A stretch of 64,000 bases of DNA from Tretioscincus oriximinensis (GCA_022410635.1 JAJVDF010000280.1:106006-170005); one strand, 5' to 3'; positions 1-12,488 are shown, counted from the stretch's first letter. Numbers and translations: made by a program. Notes: generated by a model not told the origin, from the sequence alone.

Positions 1-258
1 GAGCCATCCTGGATCAGGCCACAGCCCATCGTGTCCAGCATTCTGTGTCACACAGAGGCCCACCAGATGCACCTGGGCAGTCCGAACAGAGGAAAGCAAA
101 ATATGCTGCTCCTGTTCATGACTCCCTGCAAATGGTATTTCAGGAGTCCTGCCTGTTGCTCCACCCCGGAGGCGACATCCAGACAACTATCTTAGTATCC
201 ATTTATACCCTTAGTGTCCATAAACCTGTCTAGTCCTGTCTTGAAACTATCCAAGCTG
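1..258 (-). repeat. CR1-type LINE 3' fragment
   Basis: It matches, nearly base for base, the copy at 41072-41340 (shared words include 'gatcaggccacagcccatc' and 'cacctgggcagtccgaac'). Reading the - strand, that longer copy runs into the conserved C-terminus of a CR1/L3-type reverse-transcriptase ORF, so this is a 5'-truncated LINE cut by the left edge of the window. Confidence 0.7.
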
Positions 259-640
259 GGATAGTTTGGACTGGAATGTCAATGATGGCAGCATTCCTAA
301 TACAGTCCTCAAAAAGTGAGCTATTGGGTCTTCTCACATGTGTGATTTAAACNGTCTTTTGTCCTGAAGAACAGGACTGACACCCGGGCGGGGCGGGGGA
401 ATTGGAACCAAACTGGAACTGAAGAAGGTTTAAAAGTCAAGGTATGATCATCACAGTCTACGATTTCAAAAGAAAAAGAAAAGTAACAAATGGAAAGAAA
501 AGTTAAATTTCTTGTTATGTGGTTATTAGTGTTATTAAAGTGTTCTGATTAGCAAGTTATTGTACTATTTTCCTTCCAACTGCAATATGTATCATAAAAT
601 TCTGGAATAGCCCAGCTTGAAGATACACATTCATTTTTGA
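259..640. other. Unannotated intergenic stretch
   Basis: AT-rich sequence without a credible ORF or a repeat I recognise. The last 12 bases (629-640) are the left target duplication of the next element. Confidence 0.4.
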
Positions 641-832
641 TTTCAGAGAAATAGCCGTGTTAGTCTAGCAGAAAGTCCAGCAAAGGAGCTAGCAGCACTT
701 TGAGACTAACTTGAGAAAAGTGGTTGGCATAAGCTTTCGTAGACAGCTGAAGAAGTAGACCTGTCTATGAAAGCTTATGCCAACCACTTTTCTCTAGTTA
801 GTCTCAAAGTGCTGCTAGCTCCTTTGCTGGAC
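641..832 (+). mobile_element. Palindromic Penelope-like element copy
   Basis: Two inverted arms of about 80 nt (left arm with 'tccagcaaaggagctagc', right arm with 'gctagctcctttgctgga') surround a short centre. It is flanked by a perfect 12-bp direct repeat ATTCATTTTTGA at 629-640 and 833-844. The start 'tttcagagaaatagccgtg' and the end 'gctgga(c)' recur at 53223-53419 and, reversed, at 53622-53777. The variable 12-13-bp target duplications and the hammerhead-like core fit Penelope-like retroelements better than DNA transposons; no reverse transcriptase is present. The family name is inferred. Confidence 0.6.
747..781 (+). ncRNA. Hammerhead-ribozyme-like core
   Basis: In order: CTGAAGA (fits the CUGANGA box, 747-753), a stem II GTAGAC/GTCTAT (755-768), GAAA (769-772), and a mini stem III GC-TTAT-GC (773-780). 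The next base is C where a hammerhead needs U, so this copy may not cleave. Such motifs are known in the terminal repeats of Penelope-like elements. Confidence 0.4.
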
Positions 833-844
833 ATTCATTTTTGA

Positions 845-2289
845 GAAAATGATACTTGTACATAACAGGTGGTGTCGCTATAGTACCATGCATCAGCAGA
901 CTGAGTTGAGGAAAACCTTACCAAAGAGTTCTGAATGTATTTATTTAGACATGAGTGAAATACTGTGCATTATTAAGAGTGTGAAATAGCATATGAGTGT
1001 GAAAATAAAACCCAAAAGCATCTTCAAAGTACCATGGCTAAGGTATCTTACTAAATAAATGGTGCTTCTGGTAGGGAATTACAGTTGTGCTAGAACAGCT
1101 GTGGGCATTGTGCTATTAACTTCTTATGTATATATATTCTAGCATTTAGATATTGCAAACAATTAGGGGTGCATCCATATTGCTCTGTTAATTTTCACTC
1201 ACATGAAATAAAGCATCTAAGTTCTCATAGTTCATGGGTGGGGATCTAAGGCTTGGGGACCGGATCCGGCCTGCAGAAATATTTGATCCAACTCACTGAG
1301 GAACCATTTGACTCAGCCCCCAGACCTAAGAATGGTCTCCACAGAATTATTAGGCTTCTCTGGATAGGAATAAGCTGGCTGTCCTGNTGTTTCTGGTTAT
1401 AGTTCATTTACATTGGCTTGTTGGTGCTAATGTGATTTATATTATAAACATCCAAAGTATTCATAATATACCAACTCACACTGTTTTCAATCAGATGATA
1501 TTAGCCAGACTTTAGTTTACTGAAATCGAATTAGGGTAAATTAATCATTACCAGTTTAATGCAACTATCAGATGGTTAAAGGAAACATCATGGGGCATGC
1601 ATGAGTATTTACCAATCTAGACTCTTGCTTACACAATGGCTAAGCAGCTTCTTGGTACTTCAATGACATGAAAACTTACCATCTGGATGCCCAGTAGAGA
1701 GTGATCCCTGCTGAATAAAATGACCACATATAGAGAGTTCAATCTGAGACAAAAATGGTCTTAAGGCAGTCCATGTGAGGTCCAGGGATGGTAGGAACAT
1801 TTGTGGAACATGGATGGTGTGAGACGGGGCCTTCTGTTTCAAATATAATGCCCCATCTTTCCAAAACATCCACATTACCCCTCACTCAGTCATGGCAAAG
1901 AATGGATAGGCCAAGCCTAGTTGAAACCAGAAAGCCTGGCTCATGTTATCTACCATTCTACTCCACGCTGGACCAAAAGTAGGATCAGGAATGATCTTGC
2001 ACCCAAGGTGCAAATGGCAGGGATTATCTCCCCCCCCCCCCCCCAGGATCCTGATGAACTTCTTATAGTCCAAGATGAATGAAAAGTCATGAGAGTCATT
2101 GAGAGAGAATGAGTAAGTCATTGTTTAAGCAATCCCACAAATATCCCAAGATGAACCCTATCGATTCTTTAAATTCAGATTAATATGGGATCTAATTAGG
2201 CAAATACATGTATGCAAAAATCGTAGCACACAAATCTGCTATGGATCTTGATGATCTACTCCACACGTGCTTGACCTTCTGACAGATTT
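845..2289. other. Intergenic, mostly unrecognised
   Basis: No supportable exon. About 1233-1330 ('ggtggggatctaaggcttg') resembles the end of a decayed hAT-type repeat. A run of 15 C lies at 2030-2044. Short ORFs here have no homology I recognise. Confidence 0.4.
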
Positions 2290-2740
2290 CTCATATTTGG
2301 AATACTGTGTTCAATTCTGATCACCACACCAAGTTATTGTGGAACTGGAAAAGCTGCAAAAAAAGATCAATGAGCTAGAACAACTCCCTTATGAAATCCA
2401 GGCTGTCTATTCAGTCTTGGAAAAGCATATTTAAGAGAGGATCTGTTTGATGTGGATAAAATGAAGCATGGAGTGGAAAAGGTGCATAGAGAAAAAATAT
2501 TTTCTCTATTGCTCAACATTAGATCTAGGAAGGATTCTGATGGACAAAGAGAAGGTTTTTTTTCACACAGAGAATCATTGATCCATGGGATTTACTATCA
2601 GAATATTGAAGATGCTGACAGTAACTAGCTTGGATTGTTTTGAAAAAAGATTATTCAGATAAATTCATGGAGGCAAGGGATCTCAGGATGACTCCAGATT
2701 GGAGAAACAGAGCAGGATTGTTAGCACTGCTGGAAACTGT
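2290..2740 (+). repeat. Old CR1-type LINE fragment
   Basis: A diverged relative of 31345-31925: 'tatgaaatccaggctg', then a stretch reading like the conserved LINE C-terminus, then 'tcatggaggcaagggatct'. Many indels; no intact frame. Confidence 0.5.
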
Positions 2741-3578
2741 ATTTAACTTTTGCTTTCATTTAAGGTATCTACAGTGGTGGTGTGGGAACATTAGGTTTTG
2801 ATTTAGATGTTATGACGTATTGAGTGGCTCTGGAGATTGGATATAGAGAATGCAAGGGACTATTATTCCTTGCTTTTCTGTCTTCAACTTGGTATAAACT
2901 GATGTTGTGTTGCTGGTTTATTCCAGAATATCCATGCTTTGTTGTGGAATATAGTGGAATAAATAAGTGATGTGTGGATCAGGCTTCTGTTAAAAGGAAG
3001 ATATCCAGCGAAATTCTTGGGAAAAGGAGGGTCTCTGGTTTGCCTAACAAGGATGCCTTTAAATGCCAATAGCAGGGAGTTGAGAACATGTGACTATTTT
3101 ACTGTCTTCTGTTTGAGAATATCCAGCAGCAATTAGTAGGCCACCGGGTGAAATAGAATAGCCCAATCCAGAAAGGCTACTCTTATATTCTTATGACAGT
3201 AATGAAGTAAAGTTATGGAGAATGGACCACAATGGGCATTAAAGGTATTACTCACTGATCTCTGTTGTGCTTCTTAAACTCTTCCCTTCCTCTTCCAGTT
3301 CTCTTTGCAGCCAAGAGACCAGAGAAAGAAAGGAGGATTAGCACATTCATATACAGGCTACACTACATGTCCCCTTGTCAATCATGATGCAAATTAAAAA
3401 GAATGAAACCAAATGGCAACTGATGAGTATCGGTACTCTAAACTTGCAAACATTAATAAACCTTTTAAGGTCTCCTACATATATATGCCCAATTCATGGT
3501 CTCATTTTATAAAAAACCTAAAATATATTATAGTTGCACTTTCAAGTATATACAGTTAAGTCTAACTGAGGACCTCAA
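2741..3578. other. Intergenic, nothing recognised
   Basis: Unique-looking AT-rich sequence. No exon, RNA gene or repeat that I can support. Confidence 0.4.
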
Positions 3579-3774
3579 AGGTGACCAGATGACCCCTTTC
3601 GGGGGGGTTGAAAACCCGTTTTGGGGGTGCCTCCTGGTTTTTTCTGAGGAAAAAAAATTTAAAAAGGAATTTTTTAAAAAATATTTTTTTGAAACAATTT
3701 TCCTCAGAAAAAACTGGGAGGCACCCCAAAACCAGGTTTTCAACCCCCCNAAAAAGGGGTCATCTGGTCAGCCT
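3579..3774. mobile_element. Palindromic hAT-type hairpin MITE
   Basis: A near-perfect inverted repeat: 'tgaccagatgacccctttc' on the left is answered by 'ggggtcatctggtcagcc' on the right, with an A/T-rich centre. Same family as 6819-7020, 11768-11976, 29675-29871 and 48710-48910. No clear target duplication is visible at this copy. Confidence 0.75.
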
Positions 3775-5610
3775 GCTTTACCCAATAACTTTTCACACGA
3801 ATATGGGTGGACGATTGTGCAATTTGTGGGCAGTGGAACTGTTTTGTAGCTTGTTTTTAATCTCTTCAACCAAACTATGTACAGTATTGGTCTGATTTCT
3901 GTAATAATTTTCCCAGGAGAGTATTTTAAATCTGTTAAAATGTAGTGTATTATTACAGAAACAGATTCAGGCAAAAGGCTGCCATTCAGCTCAGCAGCAG
4001 CATAGAGGACAGTCAGCACCTTCAAAGCTACCTCCCTTCACCTCAACCTGCTAAAGGCCGTCCCCACCTGCCTCTGCTGCCATTACCCTATCCCCCCCCA
4101 CTGCCACCACCACACACAATCCAAAGCCACTACTGCATGCTGAAAATGACGGTCTATGCCTGAGATGGGTGTTAATAATTAGTTTTCATTATCTCCTTAA
4201 ATTAAAAAAGTAAATCAGCTGTAATAGCTTCCACTTTAGCTTTTCAGTTCTGTTCAATAAATGATATCTCCCTTGAGAAATAACATTTTTTCCTCTCCAT
4301 CCGTTTAAATTCAAAATAGTTACCACTTTAACCATGCCTGGTTTTCCATCACAGCTACCTTTACCTTGGCGATGACCTTGTTGTGTCAAAAGCTTAATGT
4401 TTTTAATGTATGGTATGAGTTAAATCTAAGATGATTCTCAAATGCATTTCAGGTAAGTGTTTATGTCACAAATAAATACAGTAGACGGCTCTTAAGCTTC
4501 CACTTTAGACTGTTTATTACTACTCCAATTGCTGTCTTTACATAAATCAAAGNACTCAAAATGCCATATGATACCAAATGTTTAGTTTAACAGCATAAAA
4601 TTGAGCAAAACCTGTATGTGGCACTTTATAGGGACTATAAAATTCGTGGGCTTGTAGCCTCACATTTTTGCATCCCCTTCATCAATCAAAGTGTGCTCAG
4701 CATTCCTGATAATAAATACTCAGAGGAAACAACTATTAGCTTTCAGAGTTACTCTTTTTAAAAAATTATTATGGTCTCTGGAGAAGATATTGCAATATAT
4801 GAGAAAGTAGCAATAAGGCAGAAGGTTTTTAAAGGGTTGGCTCATAACTATATCCTTTTGCAGTCCAAACCAATGTCAGTTTTATTTGCAAGTTTCACTG
4901 AGTTGAGCACAGGCTGCTTATAAAAATCGGTTTGTAGGAGCTTGTGGTCTATAGCTTCACAAACATCTTGTGGTCTATAGCTTCACAAGCATCTTTTGCA
5001 GTGCTGAGAGTTGTACAANAATCCCACACATTTTGTAAGAGAATCCTACTTGAACGAGGCACAAGTACGAGGAATGCTTGTCCCTTATACTGGGATTTTT
5101 ATTGGGATTTTTCCGGTTGCTGGGGCCCGAAGTAACATTGTAGGAATGAAGCCCAGCAGTGACGTCACTTATATTCCTGTCCCAAAAGTGATATCACAAA
5201 ATTTTCTTGCACACTTTGTGCACAAGGAGAAACTGCAAATGCCAGAGTTTTTCAGGCTCCTTCTGTGAGATTTCCTGCTGGAAAATTCCCAGCACTGATC
5301 CTTTGTTAATAAATTTTAGTCGCAAGAAAGGTGATTATGGTAACTCTGTTGTCATGCTTCCATTGGCTCTGGAGAAGCAAACAAAGGCAACATTTACACG
5401 GGAGAATCATTGGAGTGGCTAAAAGGGCAATTACACACAATAGGTCAATACTGATATGGCAATAATAGCACATAAGAATAAGCATAACANGAGTGATATT
5501 TGCATAAGTCAAATTATTTCAGAAATGTATACAAATTGCTTATAGCATAAGTCAAACTCTATGGCACGCTCTTCAACACAAAATGTAAACATATTCTTAT
5601 AGATCTATTG
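3775..5610. other. Intergenic with a short tandem duplication
   Basis: No exon recognised. A 26-bp unit ('cttgtggtctatagcttcac...') is tandemly repeated at 4941-4966 and 4967-4992 with one mismatch. The rest is unique-looking AT-rich sequence. 5603-5610 is the left target duplication of the next element. Confidence 0.45.
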
Positions 5611-6033
5611 CAGTGTTGGNCAACCTTTTGANCTTAGTTTGTCAAAATTCAATAAAAAAAGCAAATTTAATTGGGTGCCATGTCACATCTAGAAATATCC
5701 ATAATTTTGTGGTATTTGTAGCTCGAGTCTAGTTAAAAAAAGGTATATTTTTGATATACTGATATATAATACCAACATAATTATTTACATTAGTGGGGTT
5801 TTTTGGCTGAATTTCATTTGCTAAATCTTCAATTGATATTTCGTAACTTCAAGCCCAAGCAAGCGCTATGAACTTCATTTGTCAGTCAGTTTCTCTTATT
5901 AGTTTTAAGGTGCCAAAAAAATTTCTATTTTTTAAAATTCTTATATTTTAATTTAAACCAGNGCAGCAGCATGTCACCCAAAACATCTTGGTGTGTCACC
6001 TTTGACACTCATGCCATAGATTAGCCATCACTG
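5611..6033. mobile_element. Non-autonomous hAT element
   Basis: Starts CAGTGTTGG and ends CCATCACTG, giving short imperfect terminal inverted repeats. Flanked by 8-bp direct repeats ATCTATTG (5603-5610) and ACCTATTG (6034-6041), one mismatch. The interior is A/T-rich with no transposase frame. The CAG ends with 8-bp duplications are the hAT signature. Confidence 0.65.
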
Positions 6034-6094
6034 ACCTATTGTGTGTGGTAGCCATGTGGTTCTTTGCAAAAAAAATTGTTTTCTTTGTTCTTTT

Positions 6095-6160
6095 GTTACC
6101 CGTCCTGGGAGCATTGGTGAAGGGTGGGATATAAATCAATTTAAATAAATAAATAAAATT
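6095..6160 (+). repeat. SINE/LINE 3' tail fragment
   Basis: 'gggatataaatcaattt' followed by (AAAT)n is the same 3' tail seen at 36760-36808, 47280-47335, 52755-52812 and 59985-60040. Confidence 0.5.
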
Positions 6161-6467
6161 GTGTGCGACCGTGCATTTGTATTCAAAACAGTTGCACTTG
6201 AATGTAGCCCAGGCAACATAGCTTCCCTTCTTCCCTTTATTAACATTATTTTATGTATTTATTTTCCTTCTGTTACCTCCACGCTTATGAAAAGAGGAGA
6301 AGGAAATATCATATACTTTCTGNAAAACAAATCAGTAATTTTCTGGTTATATGACAAATCTAAACAATATTATTGTTATTGGAGGTACTAACAATGATTA
6401 TTGTATTGTTCATCACAGTTGTTAAGCGCNTTTGGAGGCTTTTNTGCACTTACTTTCAGGGAATAAG

Positions 6468-7290
6468 AACATAAGAAGAGCCATACTGGATCAGGCCACA
6501 GCCCATCTAGTCCACATTCCATCTCACACAGAGGCCCACCAGATGCACCTGGGCAGTCCGAACAAAGGAAAGCAAAATATGCACCTGTTTCCCGTGTTCC
6601 ACACTTCCCCAAGCAGAAGCATTTCTACTCCTAAAGTAAGAACATAAGAGGAGCCCTACTGAATGGGGCCAGAGCTCTTCTAGTCCGGTGCTGTGTCTGA
6701 CACAGAGATCCACCAATTGCACCTGGGCAATCTGAAATAGAAGAAGGCAAAATCTTCACCTGTTCTTGACTCCCTGCAAACAGTACTTCAGGAATACTTC
6801 CTGTTGCTCCATCCCAGATAGCCTGACCAGATGACCCCTTTTGGAGAGGGTTTAAAACCCAGTTTTGGGGCACCTCTCAGTTTTTTCTGAGGAAACTTTT
6901 TTCAAAAAAAGATTTTTTTCAAAAATCTTTTTGTTTTTTAATTTTTTTCCTCAAAAAAACCCCGGGAGGCACCCCCAAAACGGGTTTTAAACCTCCACAA
7001 AAGGGGTCATTTGGTCAGCCAAATAGGAAGCATCAAAAAAATCCATCCGAGTAGCCCTTTGTACCCCTGGTGTCCGTGAACCTTTCTAATCCTTAAAGCT
7101 ATCCAGGCTGCTAACTTCCACNGACCAGTTACGCTCTTGATGAAAAAATACTTTGTCCTCACTCTTCTGTCCATCAATTTCAAAGAATGCCCCCTGGTCC
7201 TAGTGTTGTGTGATCACCTCCATCCCATGCATGATTACACATTTAAATCAGATCACCTCTTAAACGCTGTCTTTCGACAGTGTAGGAACA
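6468..7290 (-). repeat. CR1-type LINE copies, interrupted
   Basis: 6468-6640 repeats the 3' end seen at 41072. A second, longer copy runs from 6640 to 6818 and resumes at 7021-7290, where 'gaatgccccctggtcctag' and 'tccatcccatgcatgatt' match 41440-41530. The break is filled by the hAT hairpin at 6819-7020, so the LINE is the older insertion. Confidence 0.7.
6819..7020. mobile_element. hAT-type hairpin MITE nested in CR1
   Basis: Terminal 'cctgaccagatgacccctt' is mirrored by 'aaggggtcatttggtcagcc'. The arms carry the family's conserved block (acccagttttggggcacctc), with an A/T-rich turn. It splits a CR1 LINE in two. Confidence 0.75.
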
Positions 7291-8599
7291 GGAAGTATTC
7301 TATCTTTCTGTGTTCTAAATACCTGGTTGACGCCTCCCAACTACAGTTGGGTAAAAAATGTAATCTGACTTTTTTCCATCCAAGTGGCAAATGGGAAACA
7401 AGGAATGCAGAAGGCAAAAGAGCTAAAATACACATTTTGCTAAAATGTATCAGTACACAAACTTAAGTTTTTATTGCTTTAAGATTATTTTTCATTAGGG
7501 AACAATATATAATTATTTTTACAAGCAAATCAGAAGGAAGACTCAGAAATAAAATGAAAGCAACAGCAATTAGATAAAAAGTAAATTATTAGACACTTGT
7601 TTTTAGCAGGTACATGATTAGACTATTGAAAATGGAATGCAAGGCCCCAAACCTTTTTTTTTTTTTGGTTTTCCATATATGCAGGCATGATACGAGTAGA
7701 ATAAGGGCAAGGTAGTTGCTAGGCTTGAAGTGAAATCACCCAAAGATAAGTACTTGCATGTATTCATGTCAAAGGAGGGAAAAGAGGAAAAATATCTATT
7801 AAATATAGTAATAGCTAGTAAGCTGTTAAACTAGAGGAATAAAACGCCAGAAGTGCAACTTACTTATGAAGTAAAGAAAACTACAAGAACTGAACTCAAA
7901 AGCAATGAAAGAAATATAAATTCATGGTATATAATTTTTAACCAGTCCAGAAACCTATTTGAAGCCAAGTACTTTGTTTGCTGCATTGTAGAACAGACTT
8001 TCATATTTATTTTCTGCACAGGAAGAAAATGAAAAATATGTGAACACAGCAATCCAATCACAGAATATTTTATTTCCCTTAAGAGCATCTGGCTCAGCAG
8101 TTGATTTAAAATTTTTATTCCATCGAGATTACATTGCTTTGCAATTTTATATCACAGAGTTCATCACCCATCATTTAGAAGCCNCAAATAACTTCTGAGT
8201 CATTATATCAGNCGGATCTTATACATAGTTGCATTTATTTTTAATAGTAAAGAACAAGGATAAAGTCAGTCAAATCAGACCAAACAAATTAATAAACGGT
8301 TTCTTAAAGGAAAAAAGACGAATTAATTAGGAAATAAATATATTATTTAATTCACATGCAATCACTTAGGTATTACTTTATCTCCTAAAATATGCAAGAA
8401 AATGTTCCCAACATAAAATGCTATTACAAAATGAATCCAATCAGAATATGTTATTTATTTATTACATTTATAGTTTTCCTTCACTTGAAGATCCTAGGGC
8501 AGGTAACAACATACAATAAAATATGGCAAGATACCTTCCTTCCACCTCCAGCAGGCACAAAGCTGTATCCAGACTTCATTTTTTAATGCTGTAATACCA
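7291..8599. other. Intergenic, nothing firm
   Basis: AT-rich. 8440-8520 may be a short L2-type LINE tail ('ttatttattacatttatag'). No exon supported. Confidence 0.35.
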
Positions 8600-9010
8600 T
8601 GATGAGGGGGGTTTGTCAGATGTGTTTGTGAATAATTAACTATGGTAAAAAGGGGGCTGTTGTTACATTCTATTTCCTGTTAGAAGTTTTATGCAACTTT
8701 CACAGCACAATGTCCTATCTTGGCACCATGGAAAATCACCTGCAAGATCTGTTGATCAGTCCTGCCTCCAGATCTTTGACTGTCTTTCTTCAGTAAGAGT
8801 AGAGACTAATAGGTAGTCCACCAGTTGCTTTTTCCTGTATAATTACACATGAGAAAAGCAAAGATGATTAATAACCCCCCACAGCAGCTTCACAAAACTC
8901 AGGCATGTTTACAGAGAGGTTTTTCCTCTATATTCATCTACCCGGCTACAAGGGAAGCCAACAACTAATAAGGGTTCATCCCAACTCACAATTTCAATCC
9001 AGCAGCAGAA
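8600..9010 (+). repeat. Unclassified repeat, pair with 22740-23165
   Basis: Several blocks align in order with 22740-23165: 'ttttatgcaactttcacagc' against 'ttttatgcagctttctcagc', then 'acaatgtcc..ttggcacca' against 'acgatgtcc..ttgcacca', then 'aagccaacaact' against 'aaccaacaaccg'. No coding potential. Two diverged copies of an interspersed family that I cannot name. Confidence 0.5.
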
Positions 9011-11767
9011 TTTTCAATCCATCCCAATAGGTCACACAAGTTCAATGGTCCACATGATTTCTAGCGGATTTNGTACATGAATTGCAGCCTAAGAATCAAA
9101 GGCCTGGATGAGCAAATAAGTTTTGATTAGATGCTGAAACTCATATAAAGTTGCCATTGGTGTATCTACACAGGGAGGTTTCGCTAAAGCCAGGAGGTTA
9201 CCATAAAGAAAGGCTTCTTGCGTGCCACAATCCCTCACACATCTGAGGGTAGGGAAACTACAAGAAGGCACTCATTGTTTGGTTTTAACATATGGACATA
9301 TTCAGAAAAAGGTGCAGATTTAGCTACCTGGGAGCTAACTTTAACTCGACTGCACCTTGAACTGAGCTTGGTCGTGAACCAGTATAGTTTCTTCAAGACT
9401 ACTGAGATGTGCTTCTGGCCAGATCCTCCTGCTGTTGCATTCTGCACTAGTTTTGACTTCTAGACTATTTGCAAGGATAACACCATGGTAATCTGGGCTT
9501 CATCCATTCCACTTCTCACAGAATAATACTTCAACATACTATATGGATTTAGGGATGATAGACATCTTCTGTGTTGCTCAAGTTCACTTTAGTTTAGTCC
9601 CCTTATTGTTACAGAACTGAAGAATATACAAGATGAAAGAGTCTGCTGTGGGCAGACATGTTATAAAACCCAGGATTATGTTGGGATTACCACATGAATT
9701 CATGGTAGGGATATGAAATGACTTGTTCGCATTCACAAAATGGTTTAAACAGTTCACTCTCACACAACGCACAAGTTTTTATCAGACCAAATATGCTATT
9801 ATTCACATCCTCCATTCATTTAAACTAAAACTACTTCAGTGGGAGCAAATATGTTTGCAATGTTTTCAATTTTTTTAAAAAAAATATGTTTTGTTTGTGA
9901 ATGCTTTTGGCAGCAAACGGAACATGAAAATTCTGTTCATACACACATCACTAGTCCATGGCAACTTCAACATGGCTCTGGGATAAAAAAAATCAACATT
10001 CTGCAATGATGTTACTGTGAGAAAATCAACATGGAAGAGCCAGCTTGGTGTACGAGTTAGTGCGGGGGGGGGGGACCTGTAGGTGGGTGGGTGGATAAGG
10101 CCCAGAGAACCATTTGGTCCAGCCCAATGGTCAATGCTATCCTGTCTAAATAATAGTCCTTAGCTTTATTAAAACATAAAGTGAAATACAAAAAATAGGG
10201 AAGGCTCCAGGAGGGTGGAGGGCAAGAGAGAGAGCGTGAAGGACTGGGGGCACTCACTTAATTATGCTTTGACTAGGCATGCAGAGCCAAAACAAACTGA
10301 TGTACATACAAAATCAGTAGATCAAAGTACATTTAGGCATCCAGTCTGAACTTCATGCCACACCAGTCTTCTGCAGACATAATCTATGGACTGCCATGTT
10401 TACCATGTTGGCTGCTGAATCTAGTGGGAGTTGGATTCCAAAAATAGCTGGAGAGGCACAGAGTTTCTCATTGATGAACCTAANAGATGAGTATCTAAGA
10501 TAACAGTCCTCCTCTCTTTTGTCCATTAATTATTTCCCAGTGGAACCCTCTAGCCTGTTTTGATACTCTATAAGGCAGCCTGCAGATCTCATCACCTGTG
10601 AACTGAGCACATCAACAAGTCAGGAGAGGACCTTGCCATGAATGCCTCAGGCNCTTGGAATGCCCACTCTGAGGACATTCATCAAGGCTCCTCTTTGTTA
10701 GCCTCTTGGAACAGTAAGAAGCATATCCATTTCTTCAGCTACTTAGAAATTGGAGTAGGGTTGCGTTTTTTCCTCATTATTCTTTCTGAACAAGTGCTAT
10801 TGACAGTCCTTGAGATGGTTCTTATTTTAATACATGCTCTTATATTTTGAAGGAGCATGTTTTTAGTGGGGTTGTAATTTAATTTTCCCCCATAATTTTA
10901 AATTTTATAATTAAAAATAAATTTTATCTTTATTTTTACTTTTCTGTTCAGAGCATTCTGAAAAGTAGCATAAAACATGTGGATGACTGAGTCNGGCTAG
11001 GGGTAAAATTTTGGAATATCCCAACACTATGTTGAGATGTCTCCCAGGAATAATTTATTCTGGAATATCCAAAAACAGCAGAATAAGTACAAAAAACGCA
11101 GAATAGGTAAGTGACATCTAGCTATAGTTGCAGTTACCTGAACAAATTGTAGGAATTTCATTATTATTTTTCTACAGGCAAGTTAATTGTCTGTAAAGAT
11201 TTGATGCTTACAATGGACCTATGTTTTTTTCTCCAAAAGGTTTTGTTATAGTTTCATAAAAACCTCAGCACATGACTCCTTAAACTCTATTCATAAACAT
11301 TAGGCACTTTGTCATAATATCATGTTTGTTTACATTGTGTAAATATTCATTCAGATGTATGATTTTTAAATACGTTAGTTAAAAAGAGCAATTCTTGATA
11401 GTAAACAATTGGAAAGACACCCCCTTTCTGCGCTGGGTCTTTACGGGGTTATTTTCCAAACAAGGAATTTATTGTCTATTTGCTGCTCCAGAAACAGCAG
11501 ATCCTGGGAAGACCTTTGTAGTGTCTAACAACATACAAATTACAAGACCTTATTCCAGGATACAATCTATAATAAGGCCCAGTACAGCAAATACCATAAT
11601 CTTAGAGCTCTTAGAGTTCACTGCACTGCTGGCCATGACTGAGGCCTCCACTACATGACGAGTTAAAAACCTTAATTATGTTAATTTCCAAAAGCATCCG
11701 ATCCCTGTCGTGTGGAGGGAGCCTGAGAAAAAAGGGTAACTATGATGACATTGTGGTTCTGATAATG
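9011..11767. other. Intergenic, possible LINE remnants
   Basis: No exon supported. 9090-9480 has the look of an old L2-type LINE but lacks a decisive match. 10033-10055 ('gagccagcttggtgtac') is a fragment of the SINE head seen at 36554. Otherwise nothing recognised. Confidence 0.3.
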
Positions 11768-11976
11768 TAGGCTGACCAGATGACTCCTTTTGAAGGGGGG
11801 GGGATGAAAACCCGTTTTTGGGTGCCTCCCGGTTTTTTCTGAGGAAAAACAAACAAAAAAACAAAAACAATTTTGGAAAAAAATCTTATTTTGAAAAAAG
11901 TTTCCTCAGAAAAAACTGGGAGTCACTCCAAAACCAGGTTTTCAATCCCTCCAAAAGGGGTCATCTGGTCAGCCTA
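11768..11976. mobile_element. hAT hairpin MITE with intact 8-bp TSD
   Basis: The reference copy of the family. It begins TAGGCTGACCAGATGAC and ends GTCATCTGGTCAGCCTA, and is flanked by a perfect 8-bp duplication TGATAATG (11760-11767 and 11977-11984). The arms are inverted repeats of roughly 90 nt. 8-bp duplications assign it to the hAT superfamily. Confidence 0.85.
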
Positions 11977-12083
11977 TGATAATGTAATATATTAGCTTTC
12001 AGCATAAGAATATTTTCTTTCTGTACTATTTTATGTCTCTTTTCGCTAGGGGAAAACAGTTGCAAACATTGTGTATCTCTGAG

Positions 12084-12488
12084 CAGTTTTTCTGAGGTCC
12101 AAACAGGGGCAATTAATATTCATGCTAATTTTCATATTCATGTATATGAAAATCATCCACCAATAATCACACCACCCACCTTCCAAGATCNCTGAAGTGT
12201 CCGTGAAATCCACGAAACGTGTGCGAATTCAGCAAAGCCTTTGAGAATTTTGCGAAGCGTGTAAGGAATATGCAAATTTTTTTGTTTCACTGTGGGGAGG
12301 GTGTATTCAGGAGCTGGCCTCAGTTGCCATAGTCACCTTGTGGTGGTGCAGTGAATTCTTTTTTAAAAAAAATAAAAAAAATATTTTTTTTTCCTCAGCA
12401 AAAATCGGGGAAATCGGGGCCGCCGGGAGGGCAGGGTAGACACCTCAAAACTGGGATTTCTCCCCCCAAAGGGGTCATCTAGTCAGCC
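12084..12488 (-). mobile_element. Longer non-palindromic hAT relative
   Basis: The right end shares the 'ggggtcatctagtcagcc' terminus with the hairpin family, but the interior is not palindromic and matches 22072-22500 in reverse ('gcatgaatattaat', 'caccacaaggtgactatgg'). Flanked by TCTCTGAG (12076-12083) and TCTCTGAA (12489-12496), an 8-bp duplication with one mismatch. The left terminus has decayed. Confidence 0.65.

Noticed and set aside
4941..4992. CRISPR-like direct repeat
   Set aside because: Only two adjacent 26-bp units without spacers, in vertebrate DNA; a simple tandem duplication.
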